Below are positions 1-14,400 of a stretch of 64,000 nucleotides of DNA, in pieces (the first letter of the stretch is position 1; each line of letters starts with the position of its first letter). Source of the stretch: Triops longicaudatus (Eukaryota; Arthropoda; Branchiopoda; Notostraca; Triopsidae); assembly GCA_022885665.1 (NCBI GenBank), contig JAGQDJ010000189.1:1-64000 (forward strand). The letters are read 5' to 3'. The translations under genes and the position numbers were made by a program. The notes under the pieces were generated by a model, which worked only from the letters and a program-made list of their open reading frames with translations, did no database searches and was not told the origin of the DNA.

Positions 1-91
<91 letters not shown>
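1..91. repeat. (ATA)n microsatellite
   Basis: About thirty uninterrupted ATA/TAA units open the window. It is a simple trinucleotide repeat with no coding role visible. Confidence 0.97.
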
Positions 92-93
<2 letters not shown>

Positions 94-2136
94 TGAAAAT
101 ATAATATAAAAAAACTCACTCCTTAACCTCAACCTCAACCCCCCCTTCCCCCGAACCGAAAGCTTGGTTACGGCCATGATGAGAAGTAATACTATTGGTT
201 GCCCTTTTCATCTCGTTGTGTCTAATGCAATAAATTGTTAACCACTATGAGCAGTGGTAAGTTTTATTTTAATTCAAACGGCCACAGCGCAAAACACGTA
301 AGTGCCGTTATCAATCGCCTGTTTGTCAGTTTTAAAGTTGTCTTGAAAAGTGCAATTGTTGTACACTATGTATTCAAACTACATTAATAGTATCTTTAAT
401 ACCGTTTTCCTTTATTCTTAGAATGGGATAGAATTTTCAAAAGTCATAACCGTATCCAATGGTGGGAATCGTTGAAAATCCAAGTGAATTACCAGATTTG
501 TAACTTCCCATTGAACTGTTCATCCGGTTGGGTGCAGCACATGCTACGCAACGCTGTGCGCCACTATGAAGTGACATCAGTGACTGACGCCACAAGCTCA
601 AGCCTCATGACCGATTAACTAAATGCCTTTCAGTGAAATTAATATAAATTTTTGGCACATTTAATATAGATTTTTGACACATTTAAGTAAAGTAACAAAA
701 CGCCTTAGAATAGTCTGAGGTCTAAATGTATTGTGGTCAAGTAGTATACGGTGTCCTTTCCTTCTGGATCACTGCCAACATGCTGCCAGCGCTTTAATCG
801 TGACAATCGCTAAAACTTCAGTCTGCGAAGGGGTGAAGCAATATAGGTCCATTAAGCAGTCCTTCAATTAAGCCTAAAAGCACCTGCTAAGTCTTGGTTC
901 GGAACGCTTGATTCGGCTGACAAGTCTCGTGCCACTCCAATTGGATTTTTCCACGCTAAGTGCAAAGTTCTGTTGCCGGCTGCCCGCCTGGGATCTCCAG
1001 CGTCACGTGGCCTATCGATATCGTTCATATCAGAACGTAACCCACTTCCCGCTGATCCTCTGCCCAGTTTGCCCAGGGACTTCCGACAAGCCGGCTACGG
1101 TTTTTGGTCTCGATTTTAAGCTGTGAAACAATCAAGCCACTCTTTCATGGGCTGTTTCTGGGGTAATAACAGCTGGATTTATAGAAGATCAGTTTCCTGG
1201 AATCTTTCGAGAAAAGGGGCTCAGGAATCAGCAAACACTTCTTGGCCTGAGGCGAGTCTCCATCTGACCAAGTAAGGGACAATGGTGGATTCTGTCTGTG
1301 TGGACATACCGACCTAGGTTGAGAGTAAAGTCTCTTGAGACAACCGGGACTTGACAAATCTGCAGCTTTATCAAGTTACTGATGGACGCCAGGACCTGGT
1401 AGCTGCCAGGCTCGTTTATTGAGCGTGTTGTTCAGTGCGCAAAGGATGCTCTGCGCAATGTAGCAGGCGCAGAAGATCACCCCGTTGTAGCTAGAAATTA
1501 GGCTGCCGGGGCCCGGGCCAAGTGAAACCAACCGAACTTTTCTGAGCCACTCGCTTAGGTTTAGGGAACTTGGAGAGCCAGCTCGTACTACTCTCTGTAC
1601 ACACACGTACTCTTTTGTTTCCTTGTTTCTTTCTTTATCCCCCCCAAAAGAGTCATCTTTGGTGGCTTCTAGATCAGTACGTTGGCTTTCAGCGTTATTT
1701 TAGTTTTTCTTGCCGCGAGTAACTAGTGTTGGCCATAATGAGTGAACGTGGGCTCTTAACGTAGAATTCCGTGAGTCTTCCCGAGTTCAGTGAGCTCATT
1801 TCTCCCACCCTTTTCTTAAAGAGTGTACCTCCAGTCTTTATCTCGCCAAAAGTGAAGGAGATCTTGGCAATGGCGTGAGCTCTTCCAGAAATGCTGGTAG
1901 TGAACGCCATGGTGGCTCTGGAGTGCAAGAACGCTTGGCTGACACTTGAACTGCCAATGCCGGTGCTCTTGTTCGCATTTGGAATGGGCATGCAAGGTAG
2001 AAGAGACCTGCAGATGAGACTCATCCGCGGTTCCAACGCTTGCTAGAAAAAGGGGCGAGGGCCCTAAACAGTTGTAGTTTATCCCAATGGACCGAAGATC
2101 AACTGCAGCAGGATCAGCAGCAGCAACAACATCACC
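92..2136 (+). promoter_or_regulatory. Upstream and 5' UTR region of slo
   Basis: No protein-like reading frame with splice support was found here on either strand. The segment just before 2137 is rich in CAG/CAA triplets and leads into a good start context (ATCACC before the ATG), so the last part is probably the slo 5' UTR. I could not fix a TATA box or transcription start. The short open frames in this stretch look like chance. Confidence 0.4.
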
Positions 2137-2457
2137 ATGTCCGATTCCGATGAAGACGTGTACACTCCGACCCCGGAAGAAATTGAGTGCCTCAAAGAAC
2201 GCAAGTGGTGGTGTTTCTTGCTCTCGAGTATTTTTACGTTTCTGGCTGGCTTGCTAATCGTGCTCCTTTGGCGTGCCTTTGCTATTGTGTGCTGTCGCAA
2301 AGAGCCTCCTGCGGAATACAGCCAAAGTGATGCCAAATCCAAGGAACCCAGAGCTGCTCGACAGCACAAGGAAGAATTTGAATCTACCTTTGTTACTGAA
2401 GCCAAGGATTGGGCAGGAGAACTCATCTCGGGACAAACAACCACTGGCAGGATTTTG
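2137..2457 (+). CDS. slo: slo exon 1
   Basis: It codes residues 1-107: the extracellular N-terminus, S0 (from KWWCFLLSSIFTFLAG) and the conserved segment TEAKDWAGELISGQTTTGRI. The start was chosen for its good context and because the acidic N-terminus matches the family. It ends in phase 0 at the donor GTAAGC. Confidence 0.95.
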
Positions 2458-5400
2458 GTAAGCCACATTCTTATCCATTTTTCTTTTCCATTTAGTTTGG
2501 AGAAGCGTCCTCGCGCAGCGGAAGAGCAGCGTTGGCTCTAAAGCTCTCAGGTTATAGCAAACAATGTATACTCTGCACCAGAGTGATGCAGATTTGAACA
2601 ACTCACTAGTGTTGTGCAAGGCAGCATTTTGTGACTTTCAGGTAGGTTGCGTTTAGGCGCATTGCGTTACCAGTTCTGAAATGCATAAAGAACTTACGAT
2701 GGAATTGCATCTTGGCAGACGAAGCTCCTATACTATTCAGCAGCATGAAAATTAAATCAGTATTGGTCTTGTGTATTAGTAATACGCAATATCCGAGATA
2801 CTATAGAAGACATTCTCAGTGAGTAATTATGAAAAGTAAACACTATAGGTCATTTAATTCAGTAGTTGAATGGTCCCATTTTCGTGTCCGAAATGGACTT
2901 TTCCACTGACTTTTAAACCGTGTATTTGCACCACGCCAACGTTTTGGCAATGCGTTTCTCTGTTACTGTGCCCTTTGATGAAGCGACTTTCCACTAAGTA
3001 AGTTTATTTCTTTTCGTGAAGCGAAGCCATTCTTAGTCACTTGCATTGGCCGGGTGACAGGACTCCGTGCGTGTGTGAAACCAATGTTGACAGGCAAGGA
3101 ATGAAGCAGTAGTACACAAGTGACAAGTTTCGTCACGGATTCCTTCTAATTCCCGCTGACGATTTGAGGTTTGACCCGAAATTTCTTTGAGATGATCTGC
3201 TCGTGTGCCACTAAAAGTTAAATTGCCTGTGAAATAAAGAGCCTTGTCTTAGGGCCCTACATTAAGGCCGACCCGTGCCGCCCGGTTGCCTGACTAGGAC
3301 GCGTTACTCCGGCCCCCTTGAGCCGGTAGAACTTGCGAGTAAGGCCAAGGTTTTGCTGAGTGGCAGAAATACGAACGGGGACAATGTTCTCTAGAAATCG
3401 AAACTCTTCTACTAACTCGGACTGAAGATGAGCGAAGTATAAGATTGAGCGTCTCAGCGAGGTAATGGGAGGAGCCTACAAGAAGTGAAATCCCTCCCCA
3501 GGGGGCTTTTCTGTGTAAAATGTTATCAAAGACTATCTGGGTCATAAACTTCGTCGCTTTTCCCCATGCAAACCATTGAAACTACAATGAACGAGTCCCT
3601 GGAATTTAACTCCTTCTGCGGTAATCATTTCCACCCAATTTCTCCCTTGTTAACCCCCTCGTCATGGTGTTGGGGGTTCTTTTTTCATGATTTCCGTGGA
3701 CCGTGCCCTCCTTCAAACAGCGCGTGGAGCAAATAGTGTATTCATTGTATGTTGCGTCCTTACTTTTTCTGTCCGACCTTATTTTTCTCCCTTGTCTGTG
3801 GCTCGGCATTCATTCCGCAAACTGGGTTAACGAGTTTGCTACACTGTGATGACGCTCCCATGGTATAGTTTATTAATTATAAGAGAAATGATAAACCAAG
3901 GAAGAAAAGGATCAACCTCAGTCTGTCGGGTGTAGGAGGAACTTCAGCAAGTTGTTAGGAATGAAGGGGGCGTATTTGGCGTAAGGTTCTGAAAAAGACT
4001 ACAGCGCCGAGAGCACACACACACGTACATATAGGAAAAAAGGGGATTTCAGTTGCGTTGTGGTGTTGTCAATAAGGCTGGATAGCTGAGCAATCAATAA
4101 GCCTGTCATTCGCTCGTGGCAGGCAGGCTTCGCAACTCTGTGCAGTTAGTTAAGGAAAACGCTTTTTCTGGCGAGTTCCGTTTCTATCTTTTATTTTTCT
4201 TGTTTTTTATGTGCCTGGCTCTTCTTTTTTTTTGGTCCCTGGAACTTTAGGAAGATAGAGCGGGCAAACTTACGAGACTGGTTGATAGGTTGCTCTAACC
4301 TGAATCATTAGTTGCTCAGTCTCGGATGTTGGAAAACTGGTTAATTAAAGCTACAGGACTTCCCGTACAGGCCTGGTTGATGCGTGTAGTGTATATTCGC
4401 GTCCGTCTCTGACTTAGTAAAGCTGTTAGCAAGTTGCGAACTAGCAATTTACAGATATGGAGCTTGCGAGTGCCGCGAGCATTACAAACATGAAATGCAA
4501 ATTGAACGGGATGAGTTTTTCACATGCTACGCTCCTGAAGGGAATACACGACGAAAAACGTGAACACCTTTCCAGGCATGCTTATTAGCATAATTGGGTT
4601 AAAGCGAAACCACCCAACAGTTTTAGACGTTGACGGTTTTTCGCCTTTCACGACAAGAAGGTGAATGTTTCATTGTGTCCCACCTACCTAACAACAACGT
4701 TTAGCTTAGTGCTTGGGTTCGCGAATTTCCTTACGCAATGTTAAGGTTTCCCGCTTGGTTTTCGTAATTTATCCCCACAGAGTCCAGAAATAGAGCTATT
4801 TTTGCATGTTTTCGCCCACCAGCTTAATGGACGAAGCCATGCAAATGTCCAGGTTCGTTAACTAATAAAGCTGTTTAGGAAGTTTGTTCCTTTCGGTTAC
4901 TGACGACCCCTGCTTTTTGTAAGCTTAGTGCAAAGATAATTCTTAAAAGCACATAAGCATTCATTTCCTTTTTCTGCTCTATTGTTTTCTCGTTAGGCCG
5001 CGCAGACCACTCAAATAAATTTTGGATTTACGAAGTTAAACAAATATTCAGAGGAATCACTCCGAGAATTCAGCACTAATTAAGTTTAACCGTATGTTAC
5101 TGAAGACGAAACAACCACGGAGCTGTCCTTGAATTGCTATGACTTTCGCTATCAAAAACTATTGAAGTATAATCGCAAAGTAAGAGTGACTAAAGAATGT
5201 CTTGCTGTTTCTGTTTGTCTGCAGGTGTTAGTAATGAACGTGCCACGCCAAGAACGGTTAGACATATTTTCGATAGTAACTGTAAACTCATCAAATTTAT
5301 TGTCTGCATTTTTTATTTACTTTTTTCTGACATTTTGCGTTTCCCTTTCGTTGCCATGACATAAATCGGGGTGAGTGAGGTCAACCCCCTAACCCCCCTT

Positions 5401-8400
5401 AAATAAGACCTTGATTACGGTCATCAGTATCAGGTTGTTCATCTGTAGCAATGTTTGAGATTAATACTGTAGAACACCGCACGAGTAGTGTTTGTCATAT
5501 TTCTGAATTGCATTTCCTGTAGTCTGTTGATTAATTCGTTGTTTGATGGAAGTTTTATCTCAGGAATTGTGCGCTACCTTCACTGCTTGAAAAGTGTTGT
5601 AAATTATTCAGCGGTAGTTGCGAAGTCCTCAACAAGAGATTCCCATATCGTCTGGTCATAAGCGACTCGCCCCATTGCCACCACTTTTATGACAAATACA
5701 AAGGGACTTAGGTTGTCACTCTGTATGCAGTGGTGTGCAGTGCATTTGCGTACTTGTGCGTGAAATTTGCGTAGCAAAGCAAGCAGAAAATTCTACAGCG
5801 ATTGACATTAATGATTAATTACAGTAGTACCACGTTTAACGGTCGCATTGTATAGCGAACAATTTGTAGAAGGAAGTCAGTGAGCAAAACAGATTTTAAA
5901 ATTGGCGGTTACGTTTCCCAGTCTGCATGCATGCATTACACACCAGAACTGGACTTCCCCGCGCCGGTCAGTTGCAAAGAAGTAGCCTGTTGGAATATTT
6001 CCGTCTCATTACCAAATATTAGTTATTTTCTCGGTTATAAGTGGTGCTTAAATGGCACCAGAGAATTCTGATAATAAGAAGAGAAAGAACTTTTCTTTTG
6101 ACGGAAGAGGTGGATGAGCACACGGATCCCTCTATGCTTACCGCAGACGTAAATGATTTTTTTTTTAACGAACTGAGAAGAAATTCACGCCCAAACAAAA
6201 ATGTGGTATTCAATCAGGTTGAAGCAAACACATGCTTAGACATATCAGCGACAATGCGTTGCACTTCTCCAAAACGGTATTAAAGAAGACACAGAAGCAA
6301 ACTACATTAAAAGGATTTTTGCAACCAGTGCCGGACATGAAAACCACGGCTGATATGTAAGAGGCAAAAAGATCGAAGGTTTATGTAGCGTAAAGTGGCC
6401 TCGAGAGCTAATAATTGAACAAAACTGATTACTACATGTTTAAAATATATGTATTGAGACAACCATTATTTTTAGTTTTTGAAATCGACTTTTACAGGTT
6501 TCGATCGGGGATCAGGAATAGGTTATAGTGTCATCCATTGAATCTTACTGAAAAAAGCGTTTCTAATAACGAACGCTTCTCAAAGTGAACGCCGTTCAGG
6601 AACGGACTAGGTTCGATAAACTTGCTACCACTGTATTCTCAACTCGACGATAGCAACATAAGTAGGCGTGTTACCTACGACGATCACAACTAAGCTATAT
6701 CCGTTGACAAGAGCTTTCGACAAGAGTTATTCGGCTTTCTTAGAAATAGACACGAATTCACGGTGTGCCCAAGGAATGTGCAGTGTCTACTTTACGTTTT
6801 CCAGGTCACCAGTCTTTCGCGCAGGTCATGTGTAATTCTTGAAGTCTTCTTGAAAAGCCAGCGTTTGACAAAAAGCTGTCAACCAACGATTTAAAAATAA
6901 ACTCGGAATTCTTGTTCGGGTTACGTAATAAAGAACAACGGAAACAAGTTTGATAGTTAAATGTCATGCACTGTGTGCGTCGAAGATATCAAACGACGTA
7001 GCTTAATTGCATTAGACGTTAATGTAGATAATGAAGTCCTTCCGTAAGACAGATAAAGAAATACACAGATAAAAGCTTTTTACGTGATTCTCTGCCTATA
7101 GCTGCAGGCTGTTAACGAGGTACCTGAATAGACAAGAAGGCCAAACAGTTCAATACTCAAGTGGCAACCGAAAGACGAACACGTATTGTTGGGGTAGCGC
7201 GTAGTAAATGCGATGTACTTTATAACACTCGTCCCAAAAATCGACCCGAGCAAACTCCCCTATGCTGTCTACACGGCAGTTCAGTGATCAGCGATCAGAG
7301 ATCGGTATTTCACAGCTCACACATTTGCTGTGTCCAACAAAGAATTGCTGCACTGCGACGAAAAATAGTCGTACCCGAACAAACCGTCCTTTTTTAACCA
7401 GGAGGTATTGAGCAACAATAGAAATTCCTGCTCCAAAACCATATCTAAAGAGGAACAGCATATTTGTGGAAAGAAGGAACCGGGCATCGCTCACGCAAGT
7501 GCCGGACACCTAGTTAGATATCGGACTTGGGCTGTACCCAAGATTTTTGTTTGTGAGAAGGGGGGGGGGGGGAGGAATCTATACGCAATTTACATGGACG
7601 CTTAAGGTTCCTCGTATCGTGTTGTAAAATTAGAATTTCGGGGAAGAAGGTAACATCCCAAACCCTCTGAGCACGGGCTGTACTTGCTATTTTACGATTA
7701 CTATACAGTGTTTGACCACACGAACGTTCTGAAAAGCTCACTTACGTACCTGCTAACACTATGCACTCCGTTTTAAACATATATAGATCTCGTGGTTAAA
7801 TTAATGAAAATTCTTTGGTAGCGTACCAAGTGGTTTCTATGGCAACGCTCTTGTGTGGACTATTGGTAGCATTGTATTGTACAGTACTCCGTAGTATCGC
7901 TCCGCACTTCCTCTATGTTTTAATAGTACGAGTGAAAATATTAACAGAGCTGGAACCCCGCGCGCGTATGCAAACTCGGCAGGAAGTGATCGTACGACAA
8001 AAGTTGTACGCTTTGGTTCATAGGAGCCACGGCGGGCCGCGAAAAGCACTAAAAACGCCTTTATTGATTTGTTCCTTACAAAGGGATTACGTAGTCGGGG
8101 GTTGTACTGGACTACATGATGGAGTATTTCCGCTGTTGAAATCTGTGGGCTAAATAAGCTGGTTTAAATGAGATGTATACTTTGCTAAAGTGAAGAGCAG
8201 CTGAAAAAAGGAGGAAAGAGCTCGAAAAGGGCAATTTATTAACGATGGTCACTGAAGTCTCCCTTTACCTTAGACCAGAGATGAAGAGTGAGCGAGCGAG
8301 ATGCGTTGGAACAGTTTTGCAGATTAATGAGCCGTAGCTTTGTCGTACGTTGATGGATGTTAGTGCTACGGAATGTTACCTTTAGTGCGTGCCAAAAACG

Positions 8401-11400
8401 AGCTAACTTCTTGCAGCGTTGCGGGAACTTGTCAATACAGACAGCCCTAACTTTTGAAATATAGAACTTACCCTTATTAACCCTTTGCGTTTGAGACTAA
8501 TATTCTCCTCTTTTTCCGTAGAACGCACGTCACGCAGGATGTAGTGGAGAATCAGAGAATTTTTGTCCTCTCTTTACAAATAGTGAGTCCGCAGGGTTTG
8601 GCGTGTCGCCTTGTTCTGTTGAGAGCGCAGGCGTGAGTTAATGCTCTCTGCTATTCATTATTTGTAGGTAATCAGTAATTTAATATGTATCTAAAACAAT
8701 CGATACACTCTGAGCCACAGCTTTGTAAGAGAAGGTTAAGGCAAGTATTTTGCTTTTTGCGGACTCTTTCTTCTCAAGGCTTTCCTGGAATGTGGCGTGT
8801 AACGAATAATGGAAATGACTCTTCTCGGTGACGTGGAAGCTATCAGGTCTTTTTGTGTTGCACGGGCAAGAACGGACATGAAATTAGAATTAATTCGTTA
8901 AGGGGCTAGTATGTCAAATGGAAATCGAGTGTTGAACTCCAGTCATGCTCCATTTTGGGAAGCACAAATCTGAAATGGAGAATAATGTACCATGTGGTGT
9001 TTACCATTAGGTGCATTTGATATATTCTAAAATTTAAGTAAACGAACTGGTTGTTTGATTATACTTCAGGAAACAAATTTTGGAAGGCCTCTTTTATATC
9101 TACACAGCCTTGTGTTTAAATATTCCAGCTACAGGCGTGAAGTCGTAAACAAAAAAGGTAAGTTCGTTAGGCTTTAAAAAGTGTAAAAATAACCGCAATA
9201 GGGTGTCCTCATAAGATGAAAGTGACTAAGAACTGTCATATGGTCCAACAGGGGTTTAGAAACTAGGGGCGAGACAAGTAGCAGTCGTAACTTCATAGAA
9301 TGTCGCATCGCATTAACGTCATGGCTGCTTACATTAAGACCACCGTGTAATGAAGGGCGTTGTATGCATATACGAGTATTTGTAATAAGTCAAAGCAGTG
9401 CTCCAGAAACGACTCTGCCTGGCAGGAAAGGTGGTCTACACCCAAGTTTGTTTTCTTATGAACTTTATCTGCTGTTTTCGAAGCAGAACAGGAAGCCCTT
9501 CATCTGTTGCGTAACTCCAAAATGTTGCCCTGCATCGCCATTCAAAAAGTGTATGAGTAATTTTGAAGATTTTTTTTTTACGTAGGGGATTTCATTTGGT
9601 GCAATGACTAAATGTTAGACTACGCCGAAAAAGGCGCTGGAAATCTAGAGGAAGCTTGTTTTTGTTTAACAAAAGAATGTGAGAAATGGAAGATGTGACA
9701 ATTATTAGTCAGAAAAATAACGGTTTAACTGAACTACATGGGCAACGTCGCACACAAACGTGGTATAGAGTTCTTATGGGAAAACAGGCGTTGTTTTGTT
9801 TAAAGAATACTTAAAGCATAAACCACGTAAGCGGGTAGACTACCACCTCTAACAAATATGCAAACATGCTTTTGATATCCTAAACATGTAAAGCAAGGCA
9901 TGCAAATGTCTATCTAAAAGCACGGGAAGGCAAGTTTGGAATCGTTGCATGTAACACGTGGAGATAAGGAGGTCATATCTGTGTAGCGCTTGTGCCAGCA
10001 TTGGGGTGCTTTGGATGTAAAGAAATTTCGACCAGCACGCATCAAGAGGCGCTCTGTGCTCATTTCTGCTTCAAAGAAGTAATGGATTTATTATCGAAAT
10101 AAAAATAAAAATGCGTAGCGTGTATATCTTAGGCACATTAGATCGTCTATAGAAAGAAAATTCAGCGAATCTGTAGGATTTGTCTTCTTTTTGATTTGTC
10201 ATTGTCCGTTTACTGTCCTATTCAAAGAGACTACGTGACCTTTGACTTGTTGGCATTACATTGGCCAAATAAGGCTTAGCCTGTTGCTTATATATTTTAC
10301 CTAATTAATTATTATGTATTTAGAGAATTGAACAAAAATGTTTAAAGAGCAAAAGATAATTTGCAATTTTTCAACTCCGGAACGGTAATTTTTGGAAAAC
10401 GCATTCAATAAATTTGCTTGCATATTTTAGTCAATTTTCGAGATGTTTGAATAGACAAAGGTGAAATTTGCTTTATAGTAATTAAAGTTTGCCGTTGATC
10501 TGCTCTCAGCGATCCATGTGAAAGTTAAGTGACATTCAGAGCGACACAGAGCTCAAACTTCGAAACTTGGACGCAAATCGTGACGACATTATTTTCTAAT
10601 TGAGTATTTTTTTAAAAAAGAATACTTAGAACTAGCCTTTTCACAAATACTGCGAGCTTGTGTGCGGGAAAAACTTACATGCCGTCGTCTTTCAGTATTG
10701 GGAATTTTCTTTCCGAGTCACCAAAAGTTATGAGGGCCTTTAGAAAAGAACTCCAACACATGCATTTAGCATTGTAAAGCATGAATTTGCTATCAGTAGC
10801 AATTCGGGGAAAAAATAAGTGATGGGTGTTCGACAAAAGTTCACCATAATCAGCCTTAAAAAAAGTTGGTGGCGTACAGCAGCAAATCCGCAGCAAACGT
10901 GTCGTTTTCAATGAGTTATTACGGCACCTTGCATTTTTCTGTATCTTCTCTTTGGAAACAAGCCTAGATCCAAAACATATGGTAGAGTACCTTTGTTATT
11001 CCCAATGACAGCCCGCGAAACCTTAATGAAGCAACGTTAGGGGCAATGCGTTAATATTTCCTGCATTATCAGCGCATTACCGGTCAGCCAATGGCTAAAT
11101 ACGAGGAAGAAACCTAGTCGGTAGTGGAACTCAGCACAAGCTTAGGCCGAAGACTGTTGCGATCAATAACCGGCGTACAAATACTCATTAATGAGATAAA
11201 AAGGAGGCCCGCATGTGTTTGCATGCATGGCAAATGCTCGTTTGCGCCAGCCGTTGAACTTTTGCCAGATTGCCCCTGCAGAGAAAACAGAAAAAAAAAA
11301 ATAAGACAAGGCAGCCAGGAAGCTCAGAAGCTCGTTACACAAGTACAGTGTTCCAATTGAACATAACCAGTTGGTCTGCCATGTCTGATCCGCTGAACAC

Positions 11401-14400
11401 GAAATCGTCCTGGGAATTGGCTCTTACGTTTTCCCCCCAGCCCACTAGATATAGGCCCAATGACAATTACTTTCGTCAGAACTACTGTAAATTACTTCGT
11501 TCGCTTGTTCGTCCTATCGGAGCACTTCAGACGCATGTTCTCTCCAAAAATTCACGGAGTAGTTAATCGTACCGTTGAGATTTCTCCAGGGCACGTGATT
11601 GAGAGATATAATTGCCTTATATTGAGATATTGATTGAGTGCCTTAATCTCGTCGGATCACTAACCATACAATCCACGAGTTTTTACCTCGCTTGATCTCT
11701 TGTTTCCTGCTTTTTTTTTTTTTTTTTTTTTTGGGGGNGGGGGGTTAATGAATTCTGAGTAAGCTACTAAAACACGAAATTGGATCACGAGCTTTTTGTG
11801 CTCTCGTGTGTCCCGGGATGTTGATGAAACTATACTGAACTTAGACAAATGTTCCTGGTTAGAAAGCCGGTAATTTAGGACTACTTTTTATTTGTGTTTC
11901 GTAGCGCTCCAATTTCGTGTAGTAAACTTTAATAGCTTGGGGGCTAAAACCGCGGAAAGCTGGAAGATACACAAGTCGGAACCCCTCGGCAAAGATCAAA
12001 GCTAAATGACAGCGTCTTGAGGAAGCGAAAGGGCTTCTGTTCCGCTCTTTTGGTATACGGATGTTTGGGACTTGCCTGGTCTTGACTGAAGGAGACTTGT
12101 TCGTTTTCATAGCGTCGGACCCACCCATGGAAGCCTTTTGCCCTACTAGGCACATTCTCTTTACTTTTCTTCCCTTTTTAAGACGGTGATTATTTGGGTG
12201 GAAGACCATCATCCGCGGGCAATTAAAGCGCGGACGACAATTTCCATGAAGCGAACTGTCCGCCGAGACCTGATTAGACTCGCACAGTAAGAGAAATGTA
12301 ACTCCGGAAAGGACCGTATATACAAGGATTTCCATTCAGAGGATCAATGAGTGTGGATCTTTCTTTGGTAAAACAGCAGAAGAAAGATAGAGAATTGCAA
12401 GCGCTCTTTGATAGTGCAGGCTTGTGGCGTCTAAGTCCGTCTATACGAAAAGGAAATGAGTATTAGGAGCAGGAGTGATAAAAAAACAGGGATGGTTGAA
12501 TTGGTTGGTTTGCGAAGAAGGATTTGCTTGTGAACTTCGGGGAAAAGCTGTCTACCAAGGATCTCGACTGTCTGCTGGCGAATATGCGGAGGAAACGTTG
12601 TTTGAACATTTCTGACACAGCAATAGAAGCTTTTCTGGGAAATCAATGCGGTTTGAAATGCGAAAGAGCACCTTTCATACCTTTATTCAAGTACAAAATT
12701 GGCCAGCTGGATTCAAGCAAACTGGAAAACGAGTTCCAACATCACAACTTCTCAACTCGGCGTTCCGAGTCCTTGTTAAAACTTGTGACGGAGATTTGTT
12801 TGGAGCATGTATGCCAAGGAAGCTGAGATCTAACATAGAAAAAAACTTTTCTTCCCTTTGGATGGCACTGTATAGCAGAATGTAAAATTCGTTCTTCGCT
12901 TCAATTCTTACGGCTAATAAACGCACAGAAAGTCACACAATAGCTTATCATGAATGTCTATTGCAGTGAAGTGCTTCGTTAAGAACTTTGCGAGGCTAAC
13001 TTCCGAGAAGTTCGGAAGATTTTTTCGTGACGTGACTGTTATTTGGATTTGCCTGATTTTTTCTTTTTTCAGGGAGTACAAGTAGAAAATAAGATCGAAG
13101 TCCTGATTAGGCGACGGACGAGACCATAATTTCCTGACTTCCAAGAAGGGATGTTTTGGATACAGACATTTTTTATATGTGTGTATTCATGGATCTGACC
13201 AACCAAACATAGCGTGGTGACATGCAATAAGGAACGGTGTGATAGCTTTGTTGAATCCGAGCCAGGAAAAAAAAATAACGACGAAGGTATAGGTAGCATT
13301 AAGGGTCCGTGAACTCTCTCACATGTGCCTTCGTATAAATCTTGTTTCAAGGTTTGGCAATGGTCACTAGTGGCACGGAAAGGTAAAACGACAGGACAAG
13401 CGTGAAGGAGACGTGTATTGTGACTGGCAGATGTCATTCTTTGAGCTTTTTGCTTCCACTTTTGCGCGCTTCACAAATAAAGTAAATGAATTTGTCTTTT
13501 TTTTTCATTTTGCGTTAAATTGTGTCCAGTACAAGACAGGAAACGTGCAGAAGGGAAAATAGAAACGGACAAAGCACTGTCTGAACTACAGAAACTCGCC
13601 CGTATGCTTTCGTTCCGTGTTTGATCGCTTTCAAACGTGCGCGCAAAGAGCATTGAAAATCATTGTGGCTCTTGAGTCGAAATCAGTGGACTGGTCTAAT
13701 TCCCGTATTAGAGCACGAGTAAAAGCTTAAAAGTGTTTAAGAAATCGAAGTTCCTCCTTTTTACGCAGTTATTTCATGTTTCCCAAAAATAAAAACTTTC
13801 TGGGAGTGAACAAAATGATAACGAAATGATAAAAAAGGGGGGCCCAACGCGTTTTATCCAAAGCCAAGGGTTTTCGTTAATAACCAGAAGAGCTGCTCTT
13901 CGTCACGCTCCTTGTTTGCCAAGATAGAAAACATGCTTTTTGCCCAGGAATTGATCATTTATTATAGAGGTTCCCGGTCGCGTGGTTTTTCAGGGCTCCT
14001 AAAAGATGGATTCGATGCTCCCTTAATAACCGAGTTTCTCGTGAGGTTTAAGCACGTGATATACACGACGGGTTGACGTAAATTTGCGTGGAAAAAAATA
14101 GAGGAAAGAAAAACGTGCCGTTAAGTTATGACTGGATGGAAGTGATCTCATTGGAGGTTTCTGTTTCCACTAAATCTCCCATGCTGGTAATGAGCACCCG
14201 AAGGTGTGAATGAGGCGTCTCAGTAATCGTAATCATTTTGTCGCTCCTGACACTTCACTCAAGGTTTTGCATGCGGCTGCTGATAAACAAACCGAGCTGA
14301 AAGTGTATTCTTCACACCCAAATGTTCCAAAGAAGAATAAGGGAAAAAATGTTTGTTGACTTGGAAAATCCTTCGTCAGCTCTCGTGGCTCTCTAGATGT

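Noticed and set aside
1695..2468. Minus-strand frames upstream of and over slo exon 1
   Set aside because: They are antisense to the slo 5' UTR and exon 1 and do not resemble any protein.
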